Made by a program: the position numbers and the translations under genes. The notes beneath the pieces were generated by a model. That model was given only the letters and a program-made list of their open reading frames with translations. It was not told the origin of the DNA and searched no databases. Source: Gammaproteobacteria bacterium (GTDB lineage: Bacteria; Pseudomonadota; Gammaproteobacteria; Burkholderiales; Gallionellaceae). From it: a stretch of 64,000 nucleotides of DNA. The stretch is taken from the NCBI GenBank assembly GCA_018820925.1, contig JAHJNJ010000035.1:45046-109045 (forward strand), read 5' to 3'. This document shows, piece by piece, positions 36,401-43,893 of this stretch (within the stretch, counting starts at the first letter, position 1; each line of letters begins with the position of its first letter).

Positions 36401-36659
36401 CTTGGCGCAAGAATGAAAAGAAGGTCGCCGGGTCAGCGTCACGCAAATCGAACTGGTACCAAAGCGGCTTGATCTTGCGCGCCAGCAGATAGCTGGACAC
36501 CAGTGTCGTCTTGCCCGAACCTGCGGGCGCACCGATCCAGATTACCGGCTTGTTACGCATCTCATCCAGCAACCGGAACAACTGGGTACGCGGAGCTGCC
36601 TTGCCAACCTTCGGCGCGGTCAGTTTGGCAGGAAATGGAGACTCTTTTCCCTTGGTCAT
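33474..36659 (-). CDS. STAND ATPase / TPR / SARP-BTAD transcriptional regulator 1
   Basis: Start set at the ATG at 36659 (MTKGKESPF), preceded by GAAGGG; the track start at 36734 has no ribosome site. The 1061-residue protein begins with a MalT-like STAND ATPase: Walker A GAPAGSGKTT at about 43-52 and Walker B LLVFDNF near 130-136. A long helical region with TPR-like repeats (about 360-800) follows. The C-terminus holds a winged-helix of the OmpR/SARP kind (about 820-910, with QSFKVTLHRLRKLIGADAL as the recognition part) and a bacterial transcriptional activator domain (about 915-1061). Such regulators use ligand and ATP binding to switch on promoters. The nearby phased TGTAAC boxes have the spacing that SARP proteins bind. 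The C-terminal quarter is almost identical to regulator 2. Confidence 0.88.
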   Translation of the reverse strand: MTKGKESPFPAKLTAPKVGKAAPRTQLFRLLDEMRNKPVIWIGAPAGSGKTTLVSSYLLARKIKPLWYQFDLRDADPATFFSFLRQAVGKLASRKRETLPLLTPEYGLSLPVFALNFFEQMFARLHSPALLVFDNFQDLPESSTLYGLLEQLVSVLPEGANVIFISRSDAPSGFARLRVARQMSSIGAAEMALSAEEARQVGECVVPGGMPAAQIDDLNARAGGWVAGLILLLEGAGSALQDKDIDVNLFDYFAAEVMRRADAETQEFLSCSALLPVMDVRSAKALTGNDRAGAILQSLVRRNYFIGQRQGDDLNYEFHPLFRAYLLDELRRRCDPEALRKLQRRAGAILAESSDYAAAVELLRDAGAFEELAALVLTHAEKLIAEGRFLTLKQWLEAIPEEVQRAQPWLLYWKAAALMPIDFAASHALFAKAFDVFLSQKDRIGMALAWSGAVETVVHSLSHTERLDEWIEKMDLLRTHAGLDDDQELQAHIAPQVIAIYALRGKMDPQLEYWLALTQALLTQPIDATQRIMASFALVAFFHWSGQPSRSEPILKLQARILEENDVTPLATIITKLCGAWFSWIYGRFDLCLQAIEEGLAIVERTGVQHWTFILVVQGITSALVRNDMQEAEQYFSRLESLHPYARDMDRAYYHNEIGWLELLKGRTEFALNQQKLAVEIAESVGAPFVVAETSFGLSQAHYALGDLESARRYLDAARTKGEIYGSQTLAFQCALIDAYYHLDGGDERGAADILIVAFGRAKRLGHSAFAWWRQDVIARICQFALDRGIEPVFIRNLVRQFHVVPSDTTTCGDSWPWPLKIYTLGRFAVVKDDDSVIQSVKTQKKTLDLLKALIAFGGRDVSDQKLSEALWPQAEGDLAHQSFKVTLHRLRKLIGADALVIQDGKLSLDARHAWVDAWAFERLLGALENASTEEDIAARVGQAIKLYGGAFLQSDEEAWALSLRERLRSKFLRIIGQATDCLCTQSHCAEALACYQKGLEIDPLAESFYQGQMQCHYCLKQPAAGLAVYQRCREALERELGVFPSSKTEELHTRLRQLSA
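33484..34140. repeat. direct repeat: DNA-binding/BTAD part of the regulator gene, copy 1
   Basis: This stretch aligns with 43904-44560 with only scattered differences, many silent, whereas the middle parts of the two regulator genes are strongly diverged. It is a large direct repeat about 10.4 kb apart, able to recombine and pop out or duplicate the intervening module. Confidence 0.8.
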
Positions 36660-36904
36660 TTTGCGCCCTTCATGTCGATCCGCAATTTTGTTCAACGGCA
36701 AAGACGAACCAGCGTGTGTGCAGCACGCCCTCATTTACAACGTGAATGCAAGACCTGAACGTGCCACCCGTGCGCGGCGAATGAAACAGCCCCCCGCCAC
36801 ATGTATCAAGTTTATATAAATAATGCGCTGATTTCCAAGGATCAACCGTATATTGAGAATGGCGGGAAATGCGAATGCAGCGACGCAGAACCACAAAATG
36901 CGAC

Positions 36905-37057
36905 TGCCACCTGCCGGTGCTACGCTACGTCACACCGGATGCGTTCAAGATGTTCGAAGCTGAAGCGAAGAGGATGGGCTTCTCGCATGCGGCTTGTGCG
37001 CCGCTGGTGTGCAGCAGTTATTTCGCGGATGAGCAGGCGGAGCGGGCGGGGGTGTGA
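36905..37057 (+). pseudogene. truncated lipA 3' end, copy 1
   Basis: In frame to a TGA, the sequence reads [20 protein letters not shown] then [30 protein letters not shown]. This matches the last 50 residues of LipA ([41 protein letters not shown]). Upstream of it the similarity stops. The conserved Arg of RSSY is Cys here. The copy differs from the intact lipA at many third positions, so it is not a recent duplication. It marks the right edge of the first accessory module. Confidence 0.85.
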
Positions 37058-37194
37058 GTGAATTCGCTTGTCTTCCACGAGCCAGGACCTGAGTAGAACG
37101 GCCTGTACCAGCGGGAAACGACCCAAGGTAATGGAATACTACTCACCTCGGGCTTCTATCAAAAAAACAACTCGCTTCCGTTTCCCGTGCGGAC

Positions 37195-38913
37195 CTACTT
37201 CTCGTAAGCCCCCATATCGAAGGCAGCGCCTGAGATGCCGTCGCCATCAAGCGGGCGGGGAGCTCCGGCAATGTCGGTGGTGACGCCGCTCGTCGTCAAA
37301 TCCACGCCAGTGTCGATACAGAAGCTGCCGGTGCTGAGGGAGTAATCGTACGGCGCCGCCGCAAACAGCGGATTGGCGGAGATGACGTTGGAAGAGTTGA
37401 TTCTGTTGGCATTCGTGGTGGTATTGCTCCAGACATCGCTCGAATAGAGGTCCACATATCCTCCAGATACCGTGTTGGAAAAAAACACACCGTAGCCGAG
37501 ATTCCGCGTGATGATCGAGTTCCTTACGCTTGCGGCCTGCGAAAAAGTCGTTGCTGAAACATAGATGCCATACACATTCGAATCGATCGTGCTGTTGTTG
37601 ATCTGTGCGGAAATCGGCATATACAGCTCGACTCCCCTCTGATTTTGATAGACAAGAAGGTTCTGCAACTGAGTCGTCCCAATGGCGTAGATACCCGTAA
37701 TGTTGCCCACAAAGACAGAACGCTGAAGCACACCCTGATTGAGGCGAACACCGGTCCCGTTATTCATGAACACTGAATCGCTGATAGCAACGCCTGAGTT
37801 GTCGATACCGTTGACCGCATTTGCAACGAAGAGGTGGTCGACAGTGCCGCTCGCAGTCCCGCTGACGATCAGGCCTTGCCACGGTGTCGCGGTCGTCGCC
37901 GCCTCCACCGAACGAAAGACGACCGGCTGCTGCGCCGAACCCCAAACCGACAATGTGCCATCGATCGTTATCTCCACCCTCGTCGCACTCACCCCGGCGG
38001 CCATTGCGTCGCTTGAAGCAACACAGACAATAACGCCTGGCTGAACGCTCAGCGAACTCCCCTGCGGGACGGTGATGTCACCCTGGATGTGGTAGGGACT
38101 GCCAGCAGCAGTCCATGTCTGGTTGATGATGTTGCCGCCGCCGATCGTCGTGCCCGACAACGTATCGCATGGTTGGCTGATGTCAATGTACGACTGGTCC
38201 AGGGCACCGAAGTCGTACGTAGGGGGGAGGGGCGTGGCACTGGCGCTAGCGATCACTGTGACCGTATCCGGGGCGCTTGCTTCCGTTCCATCATTGACGA
38301 CAAGCGTGGCCAAATAGCTTCCTTCCACATCTGCAATGAACGTTGGGCTGGCGGTATCTGCCCCCGTCAGCGTTGCACCGCTGCCCGATGGCACGGTGTC
38401 CAGCGTCCACGAGTAGCTGAGAGTATCGGAGTTCGCGTCGGTGCTTCCGCTGCCATCCAGCGTGACGGAAGCTCCCTGCGCCACGTCCTGGTCGGGGCCG
38501 GCATCGGCAACCGGGGCAATGTTTCCGCTCGCAGCCGTGATCGTAACGTCATCTGCTGCGCTATCGACGACGCCGTCGTTGACGACCAGACGGGCCACAT
38601 ACTGGCCATCCAGGTCTGCGGTGAAAGTTGGATTGACCGCCGAGGAAGTCGCCAGAACCGCACTGCTACCGGCGGGTCGGGTTATCAGCGTCCATGAATA
38701 GGTGAGCGTATCGGCGTCGGCATCGCTACTGTCGCTGCCATCCAGCACAACGGATGACCCGGTCGTCACCTCTTGGTCGAGCCCAGCATTGGCGACAGGG
38801 ATATTGTTGCTTCCCCCGCCCGCACCGGTTCCTCCACCGCCGCCACAGCCTGCGAGCAGCAACAAAACCAACATTCCATACAACGCTCTCTGACAACCGC
38901 TGCCTTTCCTCAT
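37195..38913 (-). CDS. lipoprotein with two PKD-type domains and a parallel beta-helix
   Basis: Start set at the ATG at 38913 (MRKGSGCQ). The 572-residue product has a lipobox (LLLLAGCGGGGG), a Gly-rich linker, then two PKD-like domains that are near copies of each other (ANAGLDQEVTTGSSVVLDGS and ADAGPDQDVAQGASVTLDGS). From about residue 250 it forms a right-handed parallel beta-helix with repeated N/S-rich turns (VNGIDNSGVAISDSVFMNN, IYAIGTTQLQNLLVYQN). The C-terminus (GAPRPLDGDG then FDMGAYEK) is the typical end of choice-of-anchor beta-helix proteins. It is probably a surface adhesin or polysaccharide-binding protein; no catalytic residues could be assigned. Transcribed from the box at 38982. 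Confidence 0.82.
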   Translation of the reverse strand: MRKGSGCQRALYGMLVLLLLAGCGGGGGTGAGGGSNNIPVANAGLDQEVTTGSSVVLDGSDSSDADADTLTYSWTLITRPAGSSAVLATSSAVNPTFTADLDGQYVARLVVNDGVVDSAADDVTITAASGNIAPVADAGPDQDVAQGASVTLDGSGSTDANSDTLSYSWTLDTVPSGSGATLTGADTASPTFIADVEGSYLATLVVNDGTEASAPDTVTVIASASATPLPPTYDFGALDQSYIDISQPCDTLSGTTIGGGNIINQTWTAAGSPYHIQGDITVPQGSSLSVQPGVIVCVASSDAMAAGVSATRVEITIDGTLSVWGSAQQPVVFRSVEAATTATPWQGLIVSGTASGTVDHLFVANAVNGIDNSGVAISDSVFMNNGTGVRLNQGVLQRSVFVGNITGIYAIGTTQLQNLLVYQNQRGVELYMPISAQINNSTIDSNVYGIYVSATTFSQAASVRNSIITRNLGYGVFFSNTVSGGYVDLYSSDVWSNTTTNANRINSSNVISANPLFAAAPYDYSLSTGSFCIDTGVDLTTSGVTTDIAGAPRPLDGDGISGAAFDMGAYEK

Positions 38914-38981
38914 GACATCCCCCTTTTCCATCACACCTTCCAATGTACCGGTGACTTGTCTGCCGCCCATTCATATTTACG

Positions 38982-39015
38982 ACACTACTTCCGGGGAGGT
39001 TACGTGCGGGTTACA
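38982..39015 (-). promoter_or_regulatory. island promoter with phased TGTAAC repeats (box 6)
   Basis: On the minus strand TGTAAC-N5-CGTAAC-N11-TAGTGT. It lies about 70 bases before the beta-helix lipoprotein gene. Confidence 0.8.
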
Positions 39016-39215
39016 AAAGGCCTCAGTACCCAAGCAGGAAGGTCAGAATTGCGCCATCGGTTAAGCGCGTAACTGAATCTTGCGTACCTTTGAATCTTGG
39101 TGCTTTCAAACCTGGCATCGGGAATTGCCGTCGCCCCCTGCCTGGACAGCTAAATCGTTCTTGAATTTTGAGCCCCCAAGAATAAAGACGGCCCACGTGG
39201 TGCGCGCGGACCGTC

Positions 39216-39638
39216 TCAAGTAGTCGTCACATAGTCACCACCACGCCCCACCGAGGCGGGGATCCAGGTTGTGTATTCATAGCTCTCGCCAATACCCGGT
39301 GGCGGGCAGAACGCCGTGGTCGAGGTATAGCTGTCACTGCCATCTGACTGCGGAACATATTGCCCGGCAGAAATGGAATAAGTTGAGGTTGCCGCGCCGT
39401 CAGACAGGGTTACCGGATTCACGGTGTGCTCAGTCACGGTATAGGTCAGCGTCGACGTGGTCGGTACTCCACTAACCGTTTCCGTCCGCTAATAGGTCAT
39501 CGAATCCCCCACCGTCCATTTCGGGCAGGAACTGATATCCAGACCGCTCGCGGTGGATCCGCCTCCACCACATGAAACGAACAGCAAGGCAAGCCCCATC
39601 GTGAGTAGTATTTGCGCAACGCGGTATGCGGCGTTCAT
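39216..39638 (-). pseudogene. broken lipoprotein gene related to 29896-30867
   Basis: From the ATG at 39638 (GGAGTT upstream) the frame reads MNAAYRVAQILLTMGLALLF, a lipobox VSCGGGG, then KWTVGDSMTY followed by an in-frame TAG where the intact paralogue has MTYRKTDTV. The reading continues after the stop with RTETVSGVPTTSTLTYTVTE and PPPGIGESYEYTT, and ends early at YVTTT, lacking the paralogue's last 190 or so residues. So the gene has both a nonsense codon and a missing 3' end. Its promoter box keeps only one repeat. Confidence 0.85.
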
Positions 39639-39697
39639 GGCCAACTCCATTTCTCAAGCCATCTCCGGCAACGATTTGAGCCGGTTTCGTTGCCGAG

Positions 39698-39720
39698 AGA
39701 CTACGGCCAAGGGAGTTACA
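39698..39720 (-). promoter_or_regulatory. half island promoter: one TGTAAC repeat and -10 only (box 7)
   Basis: On the minus strand TGTAAC-N11-TAGTCT is intact, but the upstream repeat is replaced by the 33-bp junction repeat starting at 39721. The truncated box feeds the pseudogene at 39638. Confidence 0.7.
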
Positions 39721-39753
39721 CAAAAAAAGAATTGGGCTCCGTCCCTGACGGTT
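39721..39753. repeat. 33-bp junction repeat, copy 2
   Basis: Matches 26438-26470 at 31 of 33 positions. It cuts promoter box 7 exactly after the first base of its second repeat region. Confidence 0.65.
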
Positions 39754-39825
39754 CTGACGGTTCCCGATGTGCGTGGCGAAAAACTGCCGGGGATTCTCAA
39801 ACCAAAAGCCTGGAGTCGCCCGGGT

Positions 39826-42800
39826 TCAATTGTCCGGAACCAGCGACCAGCTCACATCATCAAGGCGCACAGCTGCGTTGCTGTCGAGCGCTTCAAACCG
39901 GGCTTTGACAAAAGGTATAGGGCTGCCAAGACCGATGAATTGGTCCAGATTGCCGTTATCGCTACCCGCCAGGATGGCATATCCCACCAACCGGTCCTGA
40001 TCATCGAAGACCGAAAGTTTCACATTGCCATAGTGTGTGGTCGAAGCCGCATAGGCCCCAATCGCGTACATCGGCTCGGTAAAGTTAAGATTGATGTTGT
40101 TCGTCCCTGTTATCACCGTACCAACAACAAGAACCCCGCCACCTGAAGAAGCCAGGTTCGGATAGGTCGGATAAATCAGATCCTCAGTCCATATCCCCAC
40201 CGGCTGGCTATCATCCCGCGAAAAGAAAATTCCCCGGGCTGCGTATCGCGTATCGGCGACATCGCCGGATTCGGCGTCGTCAAAATCCACCCAAGCGGAA
40301 TCGGGGAACGCCGTCCAGAAATCCGTCGCCGCGCTAAATTCCGTGACGACAAACGGTGACGCGACAAAATACGGCGCGGATTTGCTCTCCAATCCCGATC
40401 CCGCTTTGCCAACCGCTTCGATCAGGTAGCAGTAGTCTTCATAGGAAACGTCAGCGTCAATGGTACGGGTCATGCGCCCGACCGAGCCCGCCAATATCCA
40501 GTCCGCCGCATCGACGGCCGGGCAGTTGCCCGGAGCACCCGGCGCGTACCAGAGCTTGAATGCCTCCACGTAATCGATGTTGCCACTATAGGACCAACTG
40601 ATCCTGGCCTTGCCCGGCGGGCCCGCCACTGTAAAACTGCCCGCCGTAATGCTGGGAGGTGTCAATTGTTCCTGCACCTTCACCGTAATGAATTTTTCAA
40701 TTGTCCTCGGGCTATCCGTGTTTTGGGTGGCAGTATTGGTGAAGACGACACGTGTCGTATGTGTGCCAGGAGAAAGACTTGCCGTATTGACGAGTTGTAC
40801 CGACATGTCCGTCTGGGCCGTAGCGGCGAGCTGCCCTGTACTTTGCGTCACGGTGACATGACCATTACTGGGTATGATTTGGACCGACCAAGGCAAAGCG
40901 TAGCCCGGACTCGCATTATTGTTTTGCAGTGTGAAGTGGATCGCGCGGTCCTGGCTGCCATATTGCACCATGGCAATTTCGCCGACCTCACCAATCACTT
41001 TCAGGGCGGACGGACTGTTGTTACAAGGATTGTAGCTACGCCGGGAAAGAGCAGTGTCCCATCGGAAAATGGGGAAATCGAAGCTCTTGTTCAAACCAAT
41101 CAATTTGGCCAGCCGGCCCTTCAATGACCAAGAAAAATCCCCGTTAACGCTTCCGATCAATGCATAACTCATGTCATAGCATTGCGGAGAAGCGATATTG
41201 GCTGTCATGGTTGCATTCAGGCCAAGACCGGGTTGCATTTTCAAACCCGGCCCCATCAAGTCATAGATAAACAAGGTCGGTTCGACCGACAAATATGCCC
41301 TGAGATTTGCATTCCCAGTGACGGTTGGACCGTCGAAATCCCGCCCCACGGAAGCACTCTTGATCTTGCTCCAACCATGGCCACGGCGATACTGAACCCC
41401 GCCAGTCACCGACATGTCGTACGCAACGGCAGTCTGGACGGTCGCGCTGAGGCGACCATCAGACCCGAGTACGATTCCCACCGTCGGAGTAATCCATACC
41501 GGCACCGGACCCACCATGAATTTGATCCGCGTAAATTCCAGGGTCAGTAGCGTCACCTCTTTCTGGAAGACGCGACTGATATTTCCCGAAATATTGATCT
41601 GCGGCTTCACACCGAGTTTGGGGACGAATTTGAAGCTTTTGACCCCACCCAATCCATATGCCCTGAATTGGATTCCTGTCTGAATTGCCACCGTCACATC
41701 GAGACTGCCGCTCAAGGTTAGCGAGGTGCCGTCTGACGCCGTGATGGTATACCCACCAGTAGTGCCTTTTGCCGCCACGTCCATAGCCCCCGAGTAACTA
41801 GCAGGCAACTGCCCGATGTTGATATGGAAAGTAGGATCAGTCGGATCGACAGATGGTACGAGATAAGCGACGGGTTGTGGATTGCCTGTGGCCAGCTGCG
41901 TTGTTTCTTTCGACAGAGTCCGCACGCTGAGTGGTTGATCCGGGGCCAGATCTTCTGGGTACATGGTCCGCTCGACCATTCCGCTCCCTTGCTGGATAAC
42001 ATCCTCAAGAGCGGCCTCCTCCATATTCAACACCCAGTGGTTCGTATTATGGCTCGCGACGCCAAGGACTTTCAGCAGGAAGGGGGCGCCACCTGCGGTC
42101 GAGTCAATACCGGCCATGTAGTAAGCGGTGCCAGAGCCACTGGCCACTGCATCCATTTGCGCAAGGAGTTCCGTGTCCAGTACATTGATACTGACTTCCA
42201 GTTGCATCTGAGCGGGATCGACGCCGGTGTTCCAGTTACTCAGTACGGTGTCGGCGCGGTCGGTAAGGTCGATGAACTCGTGATTGGCGATAAGGGTCGT
42301 TTCCTTGTAGCCAAAATTGACCGTTACTGTATGGTTGGTCTGCAGATCAACTGTACACTGCGATTGATCTGCGCTGACGATGTCGCAACCGTCCCAGGAA
42401 AGTATTTGCGTTTGATCCATCGCAGGATAACTGGCGCCGAGCGGAACCGCTTTGAAGGTTAGCGTCTGCGAACTGCGGATGAAATACAGGTTCCGATTGT
42501 CATCGCTATCCTCCTGTGTTGCGTCAATCAGCGTCTGTCCGTCGACCAACTGATTGTTTTCCGTGCCGCTCAAGAGCGCGATGCCAGCATCATGGGATTG
42601 GAGCGCAAGACTGCCATTACCGAAAACCGTCAGGCTAACCCTGGTCTCTTCTTCCATTTGCATGGGGGGACTAAAGGCGATTCGGGGCCCGAACAGGTCA
42701 CCAAGCGGGAGCCTGACACTGGCGTCCGAAGCATTTGCATAAATATTCGCGGCAAAGCCATCGGCGTCGAATAGCTTCGAGTAGTCGAAGGCAAGATTAT

Positions 42801-43374
42801 CCGAAGGCGTCTTGTGTGCGTCGAAAAGCAGGAGATCACTGGCGCCTACGCCACCTCCGTCAAGATCCCTTTGCAACAACATTTGAGCTATTTGATCGAG
42901 CCGGGCAGCAAACTCGGTTGGACTGACCTCGTCAAACCAATCCTCACTGTAGCGCCAGAGAATGTCTGTGAGTGCATTGAGTTTGGCACCTTTGCGCCAG
43001 GCACTGGCGCGTGCCACTCCATACAGCGTTCCTGTGTTGGGGGTTTGCGTTCCATTGGTAGCGAGGTCTGTTCCTCCTTTTGCCGCCACCAGAATCCACT
43101 CATCATCGGCGATACCGGCAAGGACAAGATCAAACTTCCCTGCCGATTGGATATCGTTACCACCCGAGGTGCTGCCCGACTCGACGGGCGTGACCAAGTC
43201 GGTGAGGCGATAGGCATCGATTTCGGCTGTGGCAAGAGGACCATTTAGCAAAACTTGGCTGCCGCCGGCAGTATCAGATTGACCGCCGCCGCCGCCTGAC
43301 CCACCTCCGCCACAGGCAACTACAATATTGAGCAGCAGCGCTACTGCCGCGATTTGCCAGCTATTCCTGATCAT
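39826..43374 (-). CDS. very large secreted lipoprotein of unknown function
   Basis: A 1182-residue protein with a lipobox (LNIVVACGGGG) followed by a Gly/Ser-rich linker. The N-terminal 400 residues include a region of repeat-like strands and a GYKETTLIANHEF segment typical of extracellular beta domains. The middle (about 550-770) is strand-rich with amphipathic pattern (GIQFRAYGLGGVKSFKFVPKL, RIKFMVGPVPVWITP), possibly barrel- or sheet-like. A fibronectin-like domain follows (PPGKARISWSYSGNIDYVEAFKL). The C-terminal 200 residues look like a carbohydrate-binding-type sandwich (WVDFDDAESGDVADTRYAAR, FTEPMYAIGAYAAS). I do not recognise a named family for the whole protein. It is the main product of the second module, with the best-matching box promoter (-10 TATATT). 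Confidence 0.75.
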   Translation of the reverse strand: MIRNSWQIAAVALLLNIVVACGGGGSGGGGGQSDTAGGSQVLLNGPLATAEIDAYRLTDLVTPVESGSTSGGNDIQSAGKFDLVLAGIADDEWILVAAKGGTDLATNGTQTPNTGTLYGVARASAWRKGAKLNALTDILWRYSEDWFDEVSPTEFAARLDQIAQMLLQRDLDGGGVGASDLLLFDAHKTPSDNLAFDYSKLFDADGFAANIYANASDASVRLPLGDLFGPRIAFSPPMQMEEETRVSLTVFGNGSLALQSHDAGIALLSGTENNQLVDGQTLIDATQEDSDDNRNLYFIRSSQTLTFKAVPLGASYPAMDQTQILSWDGCDIVSADQSQCTVDLQTNHTVTVNFGYKETTLIANHEFIDLTDRADTVLSNWNTGVDPAQMQLEVSINVLDTELLAQMDAVASGSGTAYYMAGIDSTAGGAPFLLKVLGVASHNTNHWVLNMEEAALEDVIQQGSGMVERTMYPEDLAPDQPLSVRTLSKETTQLATGNPQPVAYLVPSVDPTDPTFHINIGQLPASYSGAMDVAAKGTTGGYTITASDGTSLTLSGSLDVTVAIQTGIQFRAYGLGGVKSFKFVPKLGVKPQINISGNISRVFQKEVTLLTLEFTRIKFMVGPVPVWITPTVGIVLGSDGRLSATVQTAVAYDMSVTGGVQYRRGHGWSKIKSASVGRDFDGPTVTGNANLRAYLSVEPTLFIYDLMGPGLKMQPGLGLNATMTANIASPQCYDMSYALIGSVNGDFSWSLKGRLAKLIGLNKSFDFPIFRWDTALSRRSYNPCNNSPSALKVIGEVGEIAMVQYGSQDRAIHFTLQNNNASPGYALPWSVQIIPSNGHVTVTQSTGQLAATAQTDMSVQLVNTASLSPGTHTTRVVFTNTATQNTDSPRTIEKFITVKVQEQLTPPSITAGSFTVAGPPGKARISWSYSGNIDYVEAFKLWYAPGAPGNCPAVDAADWILAGSVGRMTRTIDADVSYEDYCYLIEAVGKAGSGLESKSAPYFVASPFVVTEFSAATDFWTAFPDSAWVDFDDAESGDVADTRYAARGIFFSRDDSQPVGIWTEDLIYPTYPNLASSGGGVLVVGTVITGTNNINLNFTEPMYAIGAYAASTTHYGNVKLSVFDDQDRLVGYAILAGSDNGNLDQFIGLGSPIPFVKARFEALDSNAAVRLDDVSWSLVPDN

Positions 43375-43531
43375 TGCAGCCTCGCTTTATTGTACCGATG
43401 CACGAACGCAAAGTGCAGAGGAAAGGGATCGAAACAATGATCGGTTTCGATATGACGTGAGAAATACATACGATGCCCCCCCAATTTCTTTGACCCTCGC
43501 TAACAAATTACGCTAGCTTCATGTTTGCGAA

Positions 43532-43565
43532 AATATACGTCCCCGGGGGTTACAGGAGGGTTACA
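43532..43565 (-). promoter_or_regulatory. island promoter with phased TGTAAC repeats (box 8)
   Basis: On the minus strand TGTAAC-N5-TGTAAC-N11-TATATT. Both hexamers are perfect and the -10 is the strongest of the set. It lies about 158 bases before the large lipoprotein gene. Confidence 0.85.
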
Positions 43566-43604
43566 CGAGGATCGAATACTCCCGCAACGCCGTTGGGGTT
43601 GTAG

Positions 43605-43826
43605 TCATCGTTTGTTGCGGGACTTGTTCACGCTCTTGCCACCCAGCCCGGACTGCTGTCGCGAGAGAATGTCCCAAAGTTCCTCGGCATCGTGGAAAGC
43701 ATGGTGCTCGCCACTGACCGGGGATTCGACGATTCCGTCCAGGGCAATGGCGTCACTGATACGGCGAACCTGCTCGGAACGGATGGCGCTACGGTAGATA
43801 CGGATAATGTAGCTTTGCTCGTTCAT
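43605..43826 (-). CDS. small basic protein of an unrecognised family beside the regulator (copy 2)
   Basis: Seventy-three residues homologous to 33131-33355: MNEQSYIIRIYRS, ALDGIVESPVSGEH, FHDAEELWDIL, basic tail KSVNKSRNKR. Position relative to the regulator (68 bases downstream) and to a box promoter is the same as in module 1. Again the -10 (43836-43841) ends only 9 bases before the ATG, predicting a nearly leaderless message. The first and last thirds are conserved and the middle Arg-rich stretch varies. No known domain is recognised. Confidence 0.7.
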   Translation of the reverse strand: MNEQSYIIRIYRSAIRSEQVRRISDAIALDGIVESPVSGEHHAFHDAEELWDILSRQQSGLGGKSVNKSRNKR

Positions 43827-43835
43827 GAGGAACGT

Positions 43836-43869
43836 AAGCTACTGCGGCAGGGGTTACCGGGAGGTTACA
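43836..43869 (-). promoter_or_regulatory. island promoter with phased TGTAAC repeats (box 9)
   Basis: On the minus strand TGTAAC-N5-GGTAAC-N11-TAGCTT, the same GGTAAC variant as box 5, which also serves a copy of the small gene. Confidence 0.8.
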
Positions 43870-43893
43870 AGTCAGGGATCGTTTACAGTGTGC

